Source: Sorangium cellulosum So0157-2
GTDB lineage: Bacteria; Myxococcota_A; Polyangia; Polyangiales; Polyangiaceae
Assembly: GCF_000418325.1 (NCBI RefSeq)
Contig: NC_021658.1
Span: 13,992,501 to 14,056,500, forward strand
Direction: 5' to 3'
DNA length: 64,000 nt
Of this stretch, positions 1 through 8,159 are shown in pieces; positions within the stretch are counted from its first letter, which is position 1, and each line of letters starts with the position of its first letter. The notes below the pieces were generated by a model. The model saw only the letters and a list, made by a program, of their open reading frames with translations, was not told the origin of the DNA and ran no database searches. The translations under genes and the position numbers were made by a program.

Positions 1-1
1 G

Positions 2-1822
2 GGCTGGGTCTGTTACTACTACGACGAGACGCTCGCCCGGTACTGCCTGGTGGGGCTGCGCGGCGGGCTCGTCGAGCGCGACGCCATCAAGAACGGCGGC
101 TTCGGCGTCATCGTCAGCGGTCGCTCGAAGGGGTGCGGCAGCTCGCGCGAGACGGCGCCGTACTCGGAGCGCGAGGCCGGGATCCAGATCGTCGTCGCGC
201 GCAGCATCGAGAAGATCTACGGCCAGAACTGCCAGAACATCGGGCTGCTCACGACGACCGACTTCTCGCTCCTCGATCGGCTCGCGCGGGGCGAGGAGAT
301 CCCGATCGGCGAGTTCACCCGCGGGCTCGACCCGATCAGCGCCGACGTCGTCGAGTACGGCGGCCTCTTCGCCTACAACAAGGCGCGGATGGCCGGCGAG
401 GTCTCGCCGCCGACGCTCGACACGCCGCCGCGGCCCATGACCCTGTGCGAGAAGATCATCGCGGCGCACGCGATCGTGGACGCGAGGGCGGGCAAGATCG
501 GGGTCCCGGCGGTGAAGCCGGGCGACGCGCTCTTCGTCCGCATCGACGTGCGCTTCTCGCACGAGTACGTCACGCCGATGGCCGAGTCGCTCTTCCGGGC
601 GGGCTTCGGGCCGGACGCGGTCGTGACCGAGCCGGAGAGCGTCTTCGCCTTCCGCGATCACCTCACGTTCCTCGATCGCGTGATGCCGGAGGCGCACCTC
701 AAGCTCGGCCTGCGGGAGCAGGCGGCGTCGCTCGCGACGGTGCAGCAGGCCTTCACCGAGCGGCACGGGATCAGGCTGTACGGCGAGGTCGAGCGCGACG
801 GCAGGACGGTGGGCTCCGAGGCCATCTGTCACAACAAGGTGATCGAGGAGCTCGCGCTGTCGGGGCAGATCGTGGCCGGGACCGACTCGCACACCTGCAT
901 GGCGGGGGCGCTCGGGTGCTTCGCGTTCGGCGTCGGCTCGACCGACATGGCGAACGCGTGGCTGACGCGCGACGTCCGCGTCGCGGTGCCGCAGTCGGTG
1001 CGCTTCAACCTGACCGGGCGGCTCGGGCCGGGGGTCACCGCCAAGGACGTGATGCTGCTCCTGCTCTCGCAGCCGTTCTGGAAGACCGGCCAGGGCATCG
1101 GCAAGGTGCTCGAGTTCGCGGGCGACGGCGTCCGCGCGCTGGGGCTCGACGAGCGCGCGACGCTCACGAACATGGCGGTCGAGGCGGGCGGCTTCACCGG
1201 CATCATCGAGGCCGACGAGGAGATCGTGCGCTACCTCGTCGAGCAGCGCGGGCTCGCCGCGGAGGACGTGCGCGCGCGCATCGTGCGCGCGGACGCCGGC
1301 GCGGAGTACGTGGCGACGTTCGACATCGATCTCACGGCGATCGAGCCGATGGTCGCGACGCCCGGCGATCCGCGGAACGGCGTGCCGCTGCGGTCGCTCC
1401 GGGAGGTCGCGGGCGGCGAGGTGAAGATCGACATCGCGTACGGCGGCTCTTGCACGGGCGGCAAGAAGGCCGATATGGACATGTATGCGTCGGTGCTGCG
1501 CCGCGCGGTGGAGCAGGGCAAGCGCGTCGCCGACGGCGTGCACCTCTACATCCAGTTCGGCTCCCAGGACATCCGCCGCTACGCCGAGGCGAAGGGCTAC
1601 CTCGAGATCTTCGAGAAGGCGGGCGCTGAGCTCGTCGACCCCTCCTGCGGGGCGTGCATCAAGGCCGGACCCGGTGTATCCGACCGCAAGGATCAGGTCA
1701 CGGTCTCGGCCATCAACCGGAATTTCCCGGGCCGAAGCGGACCCGGCCGGGTCTACCTGGCCAGTCCCCTGATCGTCGCGGCCAGCGCGATCGCGGGAAA
1801 AATCGCTTTCCCGGAGTCATGA
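2..1822 (+). CDS. Aconitase-family hydro-lyase, fused small and large domains (3-isopropylmalate dehydratase-like), 5' partial
   Basis: The reading frame is open to the window edge, so the true start lies upstream. The N-terminal part is a LeuD-like swivel domain with GRSKGCGSSRETAPYSE. The rest is a LeuC-like catalytic region with GTDSHTCMAGALGCFAFG, GGSCTGGKKADMD and PSCGACIKAG. The cysteines in the last two motifs match the three ligands of the [4Fe-4S] cluster in this family. Enzymes of this family move a hydroxyl group by dehydration and rehydration of a 2-hydroxy-acid, as in leucine or lysine synthesis or the TCA cycle. The order swivel then catalytic is the opposite of AcnA and resembles AcnB. 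I cannot fix the substrate; isopropylmalate or homoaconitate are the likeliest. No leu neighbours are visible. Confidence 0.85.
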   Translation, partial: GWVCYYYDETLARYCLVGLRGGLVERDAIKNGGFGVIVSGRSKGCGSSRETAPYSEREAGIQIVVARSIEKIYGQNCQNIGLLTTTDFSLLDRLARGEEIPIGEFTRGLDPISADVVEYGGLFAYNKARMAGEVSPPTLDTPPRPMTLCEKIIAAHAIVDARAGKIGVPAVKPGDALFVRIDVRFSHEYVTPMAESLFRAGFGPDAVVTEPESVFAFRDHLTFLDRVMPEAHLKLGLREQAASLATVQQAFTERHGIRLYGEVERDGRTVGSEAICHNKVIEELALSGQIVAGTDSHTCMAGALGCFAFGVGSTDMANAWLTRDVRVAVPQSVRFNLTGRLGPGVTAKDVMLLLLSQPFWKTGQGIGKVLEFAGDGVRALGLDERATLTNMAVEAGGFTGIIEADEEIVRYLVEQRGLAAEDVRARIVRADAGAEYVATFDIDLTAIEPMVATPGDPRNGVPLRSLREVAGGEVKIDIAYGGSCTGGKKADMDMYASVLRRAVEQGKRVADGVHLYIQFGSQDIRRYAEAKGYLEIFEKAGAELVDPSCGACIKAGPGVSDRKDQVTVSAINRNFPGRSGPGRVYLASPLIVAASAIAGKIAFPES

Positions 1823-1956
1823 CGCAGAGCGCCTATCGCGGAGTTACACACATAGTGGCCGCAATCGGCATCATGGAAAAACGAATGCTTTCCACGGAAG
1901 TGCGCCGTACGCTAAGGTGCTCTTCTGTGGCGGATCGGGAGGAGCCCCAAGAGCGT

Positions 1957-2187
1957 ATGACCGACAAGGACACGCTGGCGAAGAACAACGAAGCCTCGAA
2001 GACGGACAAGCGGAAGCAAAGCCTCTACTTTCCGGAGTCGATGCTGCAGGAAATCAAGGAGGAAGCGGCGCGGCTCGATCGCTCGCTTTCTTGGGTCGTG
2101 CAGCGCGCGTGGAAGCTGGCGCGGATAGACATCAAAAAGCTTCCGAGTGTCAACGACGTGGCTGACGACGAGGACAGCGGCGACTAA
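1957..2187 (+). CDS. Small TIGR04563-like protein, 76 aa
   Basis: The ATG at 1957 gives a charged N-terminus followed by SLYFPESMLQEIKEEAARLD and RSLSWVVQRAWKLARIDIKK. I recognise this pattern (a short strand, an amphipathic helix, then SWVVQ-AWK-AR) as the TIGR04563 family of small proteins that is expanded in myxobacteria. The layout resembles a ribbon-helix-helix DNA-binding fold, but DNA binding is inference. The tail is acidic (DDEDSGD). A longer frame opens upstream inside the preceding gene, but the conserved region begins after 1957. A 134-bp leader with AT-rich patches separates it from the upstream enzyme gene, so it probably has its own promoter. Confidence 0.8.
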   Translation: MTDKDTLAKNNEASKTDKRKQSLYFPESMLQEIKEEAARLDRSLSWVVQRAWKLARIDIKKLPSVNDVADDEDSGD

Positions 2188-2229
2188 CATCGCCGCGAGC
2201 CTCGCGTAAGCCGCGTCGCTCGGGGATCG

Positions 2230-3321
2230 ATGGGTCGAGAGCTCTTCGCCGCCGGGAAGGACGGCACGCGGATTTATGTCCGCTACCGGGAAGGTCCCGG
2301 CGGCATCGGAAGCTTGGCCAGCGGGGTCGGGGCGGGCTCGGAACGCCTCACCGCGGTGCTCTGTGATGGCATCGCGTGCGACGGCTTCATCTGGAAGTAC
2401 CTGTGGGACGACCTGGCCCGTACGGTCAACGTCGCCCACTGGAACTATCGCGGCCACGGGCGGAGCAGCCTGCCGGTCGATCCGAAGGCGGTCGAGCTCC
2501 GCGACCACGCGAGCGATCTCGTCGCGGTGCGCGCGGCGATCGGCGACGGCCCCGTGGTGCTCTTCGGGCACTCGATGGGCTGTCAGGTCATCCTGGAGCA
2601 CCTGCGGACCCACCGCGAGGGGGTGCGCGGGCTGGTGCTGATCTGCGGCTCGTCCGGCAGGATCACCCACCATTTCAAGGGCACGGACGTGCTCGCGCAG
2701 CTCCTGCCGCGGCTCATCGAGCAGGTCGACGCGTACCCGCACATCGCGCGGGCGATCTGGAGCCGCGTGCCCGCGCCGATGGCGCTGCGGATCGCGCTGC
2801 TCGCCCGCGAGGTCGACGCGAGCGCGGTCACCCCGGCGGATCTGCTGCCGTACATGCGGCACATGGTCGACATCGACTTCTCGATGTTCCTCCACATGCT
2901 GCGCAGCGCCGGCGAGCACTCGACGCTCGATCTGCTTCCGCAGATCGATCTGCCGGCGCTCGTGATCGCCGGCGACCGCGACACGTTCACCCCGCCGCGC
3001 CTCGCCGAGGAGATGGCGGCGGCGCTGCCGCGCGGCGAGCTGATGATGGTGAGCGGCGGCACGCACGTCGTCCCGCTGGAGCGCAAGAAGATGGTCATCG
3101 AGCGCGTGGAGCAGTTCCTGCTCGAGCGCGTCCTCGGTGGAGCTCCGGTCGGGAGAGGCGCGAGCGTCGGGCCCTCGCAGGCGTCGGCCAGCGGGGAGAT
3201 GTCGCACCTGCCGGCGGAGGATGGATCGGCGCAGCCTTCGGCCAGCGATGAGCCGGCGCAGCCTTCGGGCGAGGGAGGGCCCTCGCCGGGGGATCCGCGC
3301 GGGCTGTCGAACGACCGATGA
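2230..3321 (+). CDS. Alpha/beta hydrolase
   Basis: A 363-residue protein. The core shows the alpha/beta-hydrolase pattern: NVAHWNYRGHGRS before the nucleophile, VVLFGHSMGCQV as nucleophile elbow (G-H-S-M-G), LVIAGDRDTFTP with the acidic residue, and GGTHVVPLE with the catalytic His. These suggest an esterase, lipase or related hydrolase in the cytoplasm; there is no signal peptide. After about residue 300 the protein ends in a low-complexity tail rich in Ser, Gly, Pro and Glu that lies outside the fold. The substrate is unknown. The stop codon overlaps the start of the next gene (ATGA), which suggests co-translation with the lipoprotein downstream. Confidence 0.85.
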   Translation: MGRELFAAGKDGTRIYVRYREGPGGIGSLASGVGAGSERLTAVLCDGIACDGFIWKYLWDDLARTVNVAHWNYRGHGRSSLPVDPKAVELRDHASDLVAVRAAIGDGPVVLFGHSMGCQVILEHLRTHREGVRGLVLICGSSGRITHHFKGTDVLAQLLPRLIEQVDAYPHIARAIWSRVPAPMALRIALLAREVDASAVTPADLLPYMRHMVDIDFSMFLHMLRSAGEHSTLDLLPQIDLPALVIAGDRDTFTPPRLAEEMAAALPRGELMMVSGGTHVVPLERKKMVIERVEQFLLERVLGGAPVGRGASVGPSQASASGEMSHLPAEDGSAQPSASDEPAQPSGEGGPSPGDPRGLSNDR

Positions 3322-4484
3322 GCCGCGCGCCAGACGGACCAGCGCGCGTGCGGCTGCGAGGGCGCGGCGGCGCGGCGGCGCGTCGCCTGCTCGTCGCGGC
3401 GGCGCTGATCGCGGCCTCGTGCGCACGGCCGTCGTCCGAGCAGGGCGGCGAGGCCGCCGGCGCGATCGCGGCGATGGCGGAGAACGAGATCGCGCTTGCG
3501 CCCGGCGCGATCCCGGCGCGCGCATCGGGCGAGCCGCCCGCGTCCCCGGCGCCGCGCGCTGGAGCCGCGGGGGACGCGCAGGTCGCGCGCGCGGCAGGGG
3601 ACGCGCAGGTCGCGCGCGCGCTCCAGCGCTCTCCGCTCCGCGCGCTCCGGCTCACGGGCAAACCGACCGACGGTCGGTTCGAGGCGATCCTGGCCTTCGG
3701 CGCGGGCGTCGAAGGAGCAGCCCCTCGCGAGGTGAAGGTGAAGCTCGCGCCGGCGCAGAAGAAGGCCCCGCTCGCGTTCCGGCGTCCGGTCGCGTTCTAC
3801 CGGCTGGCGAGGGCGCTCGGCGCGCACGTCGTGCCCGCCGCGACGGCGCGCCGGATCGGCATCGGCGAGCTCGCGGCGCTCATCGGCCGCGAGCCGAACG
3901 GGCGCAAGCTGCTGCGCCGCTTCGCGGTCATGAACGACGGGACGGTCGACGCGCTGGTCCTCGCGCCCGCTCCCGGTCCGCCGGGACCGCGCTGGGTCTC
4001 TTCCCGCCGGCGGTCGGTCCGGTTCGATGACGCGCCCGAGCTCGACGTGTGGGCGCGCTGGGCGCGCTCTCGATCGCCGGCGCGCGGCGAGCGCGCCTCG
4101 GTCCTCCGCGATTACCTGGAGGTGCTCGCGCTCGACTACCTGGCCGGCAACGGGCTCCGGAAGGAGATCGTCATCGACGTGAGCGCGGGGGCCCTCAGCC
4201 TCGAGGCCAACGCCGGCGCGTTCCCGCTGCACGTGAAGGCGCACGAGCTGGATCGGCAGCTCGATCGCCTGGTGGAAGCGGCGCGGTTCCCGCGGGCGCT
4301 CCGCGACGCGCTCGCGCGCTTCGGCCCCGAGCAGGCCGCCGCGGCGCTGCGCCCCGGCGGGATCGAGGACGAGCTGGTGCCGCCGCGCGCCCTCGTCGAG
4401 CTCGAGGAGCGGCGGCAGGCGCTGCTCAGCCTGATCGAGGCGAAGATCGCCGACAGGGGAGAGGACGCCGTCCTCAGCCTCTAG
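3318..4484 (+). CDS. Lipoprotein with a degenerate FAM20/HipA-like kinase-type region
   Basis: A 388-residue protein whose start overlaps the hydrolase stop by 4 bp. It begins with an Arg-rich segment and a hydrophobic stretch ending LIAASC, a plausible lipobox. A 9-residue unit (AAGDAQVAR) is duplicated at 3571-3620. The later part has VKVKLAP, then AFYRLARALGAHVVPAA, then ALDYLAGNGLRKEIVID and SLEANAGAFP. This order resembles the FAM20/HipA-like kinase plan (beta-3 Lys; YRLAR-LG-VP; DYL-GN-DR; IDN-AF), but the DR catalytic loop and the metal-binding DN appear lost. If the relation is real it is a pseudokinase-like envelope protein. I hold the fold assignment with low confidence; the lipoprotein assignment is stronger. 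Confidence 0.6.
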   Translation: MSRAPDGPARVRLRGRGGAAARRLLVAAALIAASCARPSSEQGGEAAGAIAAMAENEIALAPGAIPARASGEPPASPAPRAGAAGDAQVARAAGDAQVARALQRSPLRALRLTGKPTDGRFEAILAFGAGVEGAAPREVKVKLAPAQKKAPLAFRRPVAFYRLARALGAHVVPAATARRIGIGELAALIGREPNGRKLLRRFAVMNDGTVDALVLAPAPGPPGPRWVSSRRRSVRFDDAPELDVWARWARSRSPARGERASVLRDYLEVLALDYLAGNGLRKEIVIDVSAGALSLEANAGAFPLHVKAHELDRQLDRLVEAARFPRALRDALARFGPEQAAAALRPGGIEDELVPPRALVELEERRQALLSLIEAKIADRGEDAVLSL

Positions 4485-4534
4485 CTCGGATCCCCCTGCC
4501 GGCGCGAGCGTGAGCGCCTCGCCGCGCGCGCATC

Positions 4535-5020
4535 TTGATCTCCGGCGGCAGCGGGGCGATCACTGTGAACGTGATCGACGTGGCGACCCTGCAGCGCTGG
4601 ACGGAGGACATCGGCTACAGCGCCGAGCTGACGAAGCCGTCGACCCTGCGCATCCGCCCCCGCGAGGAAGGCGTCGTCGAGCTCCCGCCGTTCTACGTCC
4701 AGTGCACCGAGAACTGGGTCGTGCTCTCGATGTTCGGCGTGCTCGACTCCATCGACATGCAGGGCCGCGACGACGCCGGGGCGAGGCCGACCCCCCTGGC
4801 CGAGGACACCGGCCAGATGCTCGGCCTGCTCCGTCACCTGCTCGAGGCCAACCGCGACATGCGCACCGCCAAGTTCGCCCTCGACGAGCGCAACGAGATC
4901 CTGCTGTGCGCCGAGCTGCCCACCGAGTCGCTCGACCGCTCCGAGTTCGTCGACGCGGTCGAGCGCATCATCGAGTACGCCACCGCGTACCGGCACGCGC
5001 TGCTCGGCACCGACACCTGA
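4535..5020 (+). CDS. YbjN-like / secretion-chaperone-like small protein
   Basis: About 150-161 residues, acidic, with no signal peptide. The pattern (LQRWTEDIGYSAEL, then PPFYVQCTENWVVLSM, then LLRHLLEANRDMRTAKFALDERNEILLCAELP and a C-terminal helix) matches the YbjN / type III secretion chaperone-like fold: a helix, strands and a helix that often dimerises. The furthest start is TTG at 4535; in-frame GTG codons at 4565 and 4571 fit the family better, because the conserved helix starts just after them. The function is unknown; such proteins usually bind other proteins. It stands alone between a rightward lipoprotein gene and a leftward one. Confidence 0.7.
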   Translation: MISGGSGAITVNVIDVATLQRWTEDIGYSAELTKPSTLRIRPREEGVVELPPFYVQCTENWVVLSMFGVLDSIDMQGRDDAGARPTPLAEDTGQMLGLLRHLLEANRDMRTAKFALDERNEILLCAELPTESLDRSEFVDAVERIIEYATAYRHALLGTDT

Positions 5021-5061
5021 GCGCCGGCGAGGGACCGGCACCCCGCCAGCGCTCGGCGCGA

Positions 5062-6369
5062 TCACTTCTGCGTGATCACCACGCGGTTGTCGTCCCGGTA
5101 GGTGACGTTTCCGGATTCACCGCGGCAATCCCAGCAGGTCGCCCACGTGAGCCGCCGCCGCACGTAACCGTTGAAGCCGAGCGCGATCGGCCCCGGGTCG
5201 CCCTTCAACAGCAGCGACGACGCGATCCGGTACCGGTCCCCGGGGAGCTTCAGGAACGCGACGATGAACGAGTCCTCGTCGGATTTCCCCGTCACCACGA
5301 GCACCTCCTCGCCCGGCACCGGGTTCCAGAGCAGCGGCGAGGTGGTGAGCGTCGTGTTCGGGGGCGCGCTCGCCTCGGGCTGGATCGCCGGCGTGCCGCT
5401 CGGCGAGAGCCGCGTCCGGCCCCGGCTGAGCACGACCTTCACGTCGTCGGGCTCCTTGAAGAACACGACCTCCCCGCCGAGATCGCGGAGCTGCGGCACC
5501 GACGCGAGCAGCTCCGCGACCTGCTGCGGCCCGATCTCCGCGCGCCGGTAGGTCTGCTGCCACTGCGGCGACGGGATCGACGCCGCGTTCGGCGCGCCGT
5601 GGCAGCACCGGAAGCCGATGTCGTCGCCCGACGCGCCCGGATCGACCGCCGCGCGGCGCGCGCACCGGTGATCCACGCCGCTCGCGCTCGCCGTGGCCCC
5701 GCGCACGGCGGCGGCCTTGGGCTGGAGGTTCTCGATCGGCGCGACGTCGCTCGCGGTCCACTCGCGCACCGCGGCCCCCATGCCGAGCACGCCGAACCCG
5801 GACGCGCACGACGCCGGCGCCTTGGCGCACGCCGGGTCCCACGCGGCGCCGCCCGCGTAGGGCGTCCCCTCGGGGCCCTTGCACGCGCGCTCCCACTCGA
5901 GCTCGGTGCACAGCCGGCCGCCGGCCTGCTGGCAGAGCTCCGAGGCGCGCGCTCGCGTCACGCCGGTGAGCGGCGCCTGCGCCGGATCGTTCGGGTACAG
6001 GTAGCGATCGATGGTGAACCCGCCCAGCTCGACGTCGAGCAACGCCGGCTCCAGCGCGGGATCGCGCCCCTTGTCCCCGGGCGTGCTGCCCGCGACGAGC
6101 TTCCCGGCGGGGATCTCGATGCGCGCGGGCCCCGCGGGCACCGCGCCAGCCTGCGGCCTCGCGCTCGCGGCGGGCGACTCGTTCTCGGCCGCCTCGAGCA
6201 CCTTCCCGGACGGCGCGGGCGCAGCCGGCGCGCCGCCGTCCACGCGCTTCTCCCCGGCCTGCTGCTGCTGCTGCTCCGCGCGGTCGCAGCCCGCCCCTCC
6301 GGCGACGCCGGCGGCGACCAGCAGGATCAGGGCAGCGGCGGGCGTCCTCGTCGGCACGGTTCCTCGCAA
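5062..6369 (-). CDS. Lipoprotein with sulfatase-modifying-factor (FGE-like) domain
   Basis: A 435-residue exported protein. The N-terminus (hydrophobic run, then GVAGGAGC) is a typical lipobox signal. A Gln/Ala/Pro-rich spacer follows. The middle has IEIPAGKLVAGSTPGDKG, the typical GRLCTELEWERACKGPEG and GFRCCHGAP, which are hallmarks of formylglycine-generating-enzyme / SUMF1-type domains. These domains are widely reused without sulfatase activation, and the usual catalytic segment before the C-terminus is weakly conserved here (VDHRCARRAAVDPG), so enzyme activity is doubtful. The last 150 residues are a separate unrecognised domain with CWDC. It faces away from its right-hand neighbour. Confidence 0.75.
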   Translation of the reverse strand: MRGTVPTRTPAAALILLVAAGVAGGAGCDRAEQQQQQAGEKRVDGGAPAAPAPSGKVLEAAENESPAASARPQAGAVPAGPARIEIPAGKLVAGSTPGDKGRDPALEPALLDVELGGFTIDRYLYPNDPAQAPLTGVTRARASELCQQAGGRLCTELEWERACKGPEGTPYAGGAAWDPACAKAPASCASGFGVLGMGAAVREWTASDVAPIENLQPKAAAVRGATASASGVDHRCARRAAVDPGASGDDIGFRCCHGAPNAASIPSPQWQQTYRRAEIGPQQVAELLASVPQLRDLGGEVVFFKEPDDVKVVLSRGRTRLSPSGTPAIQPEASAPPNTTLTTSPLLWNPVPGEEVLVVTGKSDEDSFIVAFLKLPGDRYRIASSLLLKGDPGPIALGFNGYVRRRLTWATCWDCRGESGNVTYRDDNRVVITQK

Positions 6370-6433
6370 GCGCTCCGCCTTATGTCGCAGGACCCCTCGC
6401 CCGTCAAAGTGCCCGCGCTATGCTGGCCGGGAT

Positions 6434-6709
6434 ATGGGGCAGGGCGTGAGCGACGCACCGGATCCGATGGCCTCGCAGATGGCGCAGCTCCTCGCCGGCA
6501 GCGACCTCGACGAGCTGCGCGAGATCGTGAGCCGGTGGGTCGCCGAGGCGCCGACCGAGGGGGTGCGCCGCCACTACCAGGAGCTCGGCGGGCGCCTCGT
6601 CGATCTCAAGGCGGCGCTCTCCGAGAACCCCGTGCAGCCCACGGTCGCCGAGCTCGAGCAGGCGCTCACGATGATGCTCCGGCTCGCCGCCTCGAGCCCG
6701 AGGACATGA
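6434..6709 (+). CDS. Hypothetical helical protein, 91 aa
   Basis: The frame runs from ATG 6434 (GTG 6446 is an alternative) to a stop 7 bp before the prepilin peptidase gene. The product, with SQMAQLLAGSDLDELREIVS and a Leu/Glu-rich second half, is predicted to be all-helical and cytoplasmic. I recognise no family. Close spacing and shared strand suggest it is transcribed with pilD. The start codon lies about 65 bp from the divergent lipoprotein gene, so the shared upstream region must hold promoters for both. Confidence 0.55.
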   Translation: MGQGVSDAPDPMASQMAQLLAGSDLDELREIVSRWVAEAPTEGVRRHYQELGGRLVDLKAALSENPVQPTVAELEQALTMMLRLAASSPRT

Positions 6710-6716
6710 GCCGAAG

Positions 6717-7682
6717 GTGACGCTCGCCGACTTCCCCCCGTGGTTCCTGCGCGCCTTCGCGCTCTGCTTCGGCCTCCTCTGGGGGAGCTTCCTCAACGTC
6801 GTCATCCACCGCGTCCCGCGCGAGCTCAGCGTCGTCCGCCCCGGCTCGCGCTGCCCCGCGTGCGGCACGCCGATCCGCGCCTACGACAACATCCCCGTCC
6901 TCAGCTACCTCCTGCTGCGCGGCCGCGCCCGCTGCTGCGGCGCCCCCGTGTCGCCGCGCTACCCCCTCGTCGAGGCGGTCGGCGGCGTCCTGTCGCTCGC
7001 CATCGTCGAGCTCATCATCCTCCGGCTCCCCTGGTCGACGCCGATCCTCCACGCGCTCGCCACGTACACCGCCGATCTCGCGCTCGCGCTCGGGCTCGTC
7101 GCCGCGACCTTCATCGATCTCGAGCACATGTACATCCCCGACGGGATCACGATCGGCGGCGCGGTGCTCGGCGTCGCCACCGCGTCGCTGCGCTCGATGG
7201 GCTTCACCGACGCGCTCCTCGGCGCCGCGGTCGGCTTCGCCGTCGTCTGGCTCCCGTTCGTCGTGATCTACCCGCGGATCCGCGGCGGCCGCGTGGGCAT
7301 GGGCCTCGGCGACGCGAAGCTCCTCATGCTGGCGGGCGCCTGGTTCGGCTGGGGGGGCGCGCTGTTCGTGCTCGGCGCCGGCGCCGTCCAGGGCTCGATC
7401 GTGGCGATCGCCCTGCTGCTCCTGCGCGGGAGCATCGAGGAGCCCGAGGCGGTGCGCCTCGAGCGCGAGCAGATCCGCGCCGAGCTCGCGGGGATGTCCC
7501 CCGAGGAGCGCGCCGCCGCCGAGAAGGAGCTCGCGCAGGATCCGCTCGCGGAGGAGCCCGGCGAGGGGTTCGGCCAGGCCCGCATCGCCTTCGGCCCGTT
7601 CCTCGCGCTCGCGACGCTGGAGTGCCTGCTCGTCGGGCGCGACATCCTCGAGGCGTATTTCTCATGGATCGACGCTGGATGA
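6717..7682 (+). CDS. pilD: Prepilin peptidase / N-methyltransferase (A24 family)
   Basis: A 321-residue membrane protein starting at GTG 6717. It shows FGLLWGSFLNVVIHRVPREL near the N-terminus, a cytoplasmic Cys-containing loop (CPACGTPIRAYDNIPVLS), and the two aspartates of the GxGD-type protease: D134 in FIDLEHMYIPD and D199 in GMGLGDAKL. Such enzymes cleave and N-methylate type IV pilins and type II secretion pseudopilins at the inner membrane. Two oddities: the second Cys pair is CC (residues 73-74) in place of C-x2-C, and a hydrophilic Glu/Ala-rich insertion of about 40 residues precedes the last membrane segment. Its end overlaps the next gene by 19 bp. Confidence 0.92.
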   Translation: MTLADFPPWFLRAFALCFGLLWGSFLNVVIHRVPRELSVVRPGSRCPACGTPIRAYDNIPVLSYLLLRGRARCCGAPVSPRYPLVEAVGGVLSLAIVELIILRLPWSTPILHALATYTADLALALGLVAATFIDLEHMYIPDGITIGGAVLGVATASLRSMGFTDALLGAAVGFAVVWLPFVVIYPRIRGGRVGMGLGDAKLLMLAGAWFGWGGALFVLGAGAVQGSIVAIALLLLRGSIEEPEAVRLEREQIRAELAGMSPEERAAAEKELAQDPLAEEPGEGFGQARIAFGPFLALATLECLLVGRDILEAYFSWIDAG

Positions 7683-8032
7683 AGGCCCTGCTCCGCCGCG
7701 CGCTCGCCCTCGCGCTGCCCCTCGCCCTCGCGGGTTGCGGCAGCTCGCTCCCGCTGCCCCCGACGGGCCCCCACGTGCCGAGCGAGCCCGCCGTGGTCGT
7801 GCCCTACCCGCCTCCGCCGGCGCGGGTCGAGATCCTCTCGCCGCCGGAGAAGCCGGGCCTCGTCTGGATCGACGGCGAGTGGCAGTGGCGGAGCCGGCGC
7901 TGGGCGTGGCAGCCGGGGCGATGGGAGGCCGTCCCGCCGGGCGGGTATTTCGCGCCCACCGCCACCGTGCGCCGCGCCGACGGATCCCTGGTGTGGTTCG
8001 CCGGGGTATGGCACGTGCCCGGCAAGAAGTGA
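7664..8032 (+). CDS. Small lipoprotein with WxWxxGxW-type repeats
   Basis: About 117-122 residues. The N-terminus (LALALPLALAGC) is a clear lipoprotein signal. A Pro-rich linker leads to a Trp-rich region (WIDGEWQWRSRRWAWQPGRW) followed by WFAGVWHVPGKK. It resembles proteins with the WXXGXW/YXWQPGxW repeat found in envelope lipoproteins of proteobacteria. Its role is unknown. It starts inside the 3' end of pilD (ATG 7664, or ATG 7679 where the signal peptide is more compact), so it is probably translated from the same transcript. Confidence 0.7.
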   Translation: MDRRWMKALLRRALALALPLALAGCGSSLPLPPTGPHVPSEPAVVVPYPPPPARVEILSPPEKPGLVWIDGEWQWRSRRWAWQPGRWEAVPPGGYFAPTATVRRADGSLVWFAGVWHVPGKK

Positions 8033-8159
8033 TCGACGCCGCGCCCACGCGATGGAAAGTCACCCCGTGCCGAGCTGCCCGACGCCCGCGCTCGCCTGAA
8101 GCGCGCCGGCGAGCGGGCGCGGCGCGCCGTCACCTGCACGGATCGATGAGCCCAGCCCC

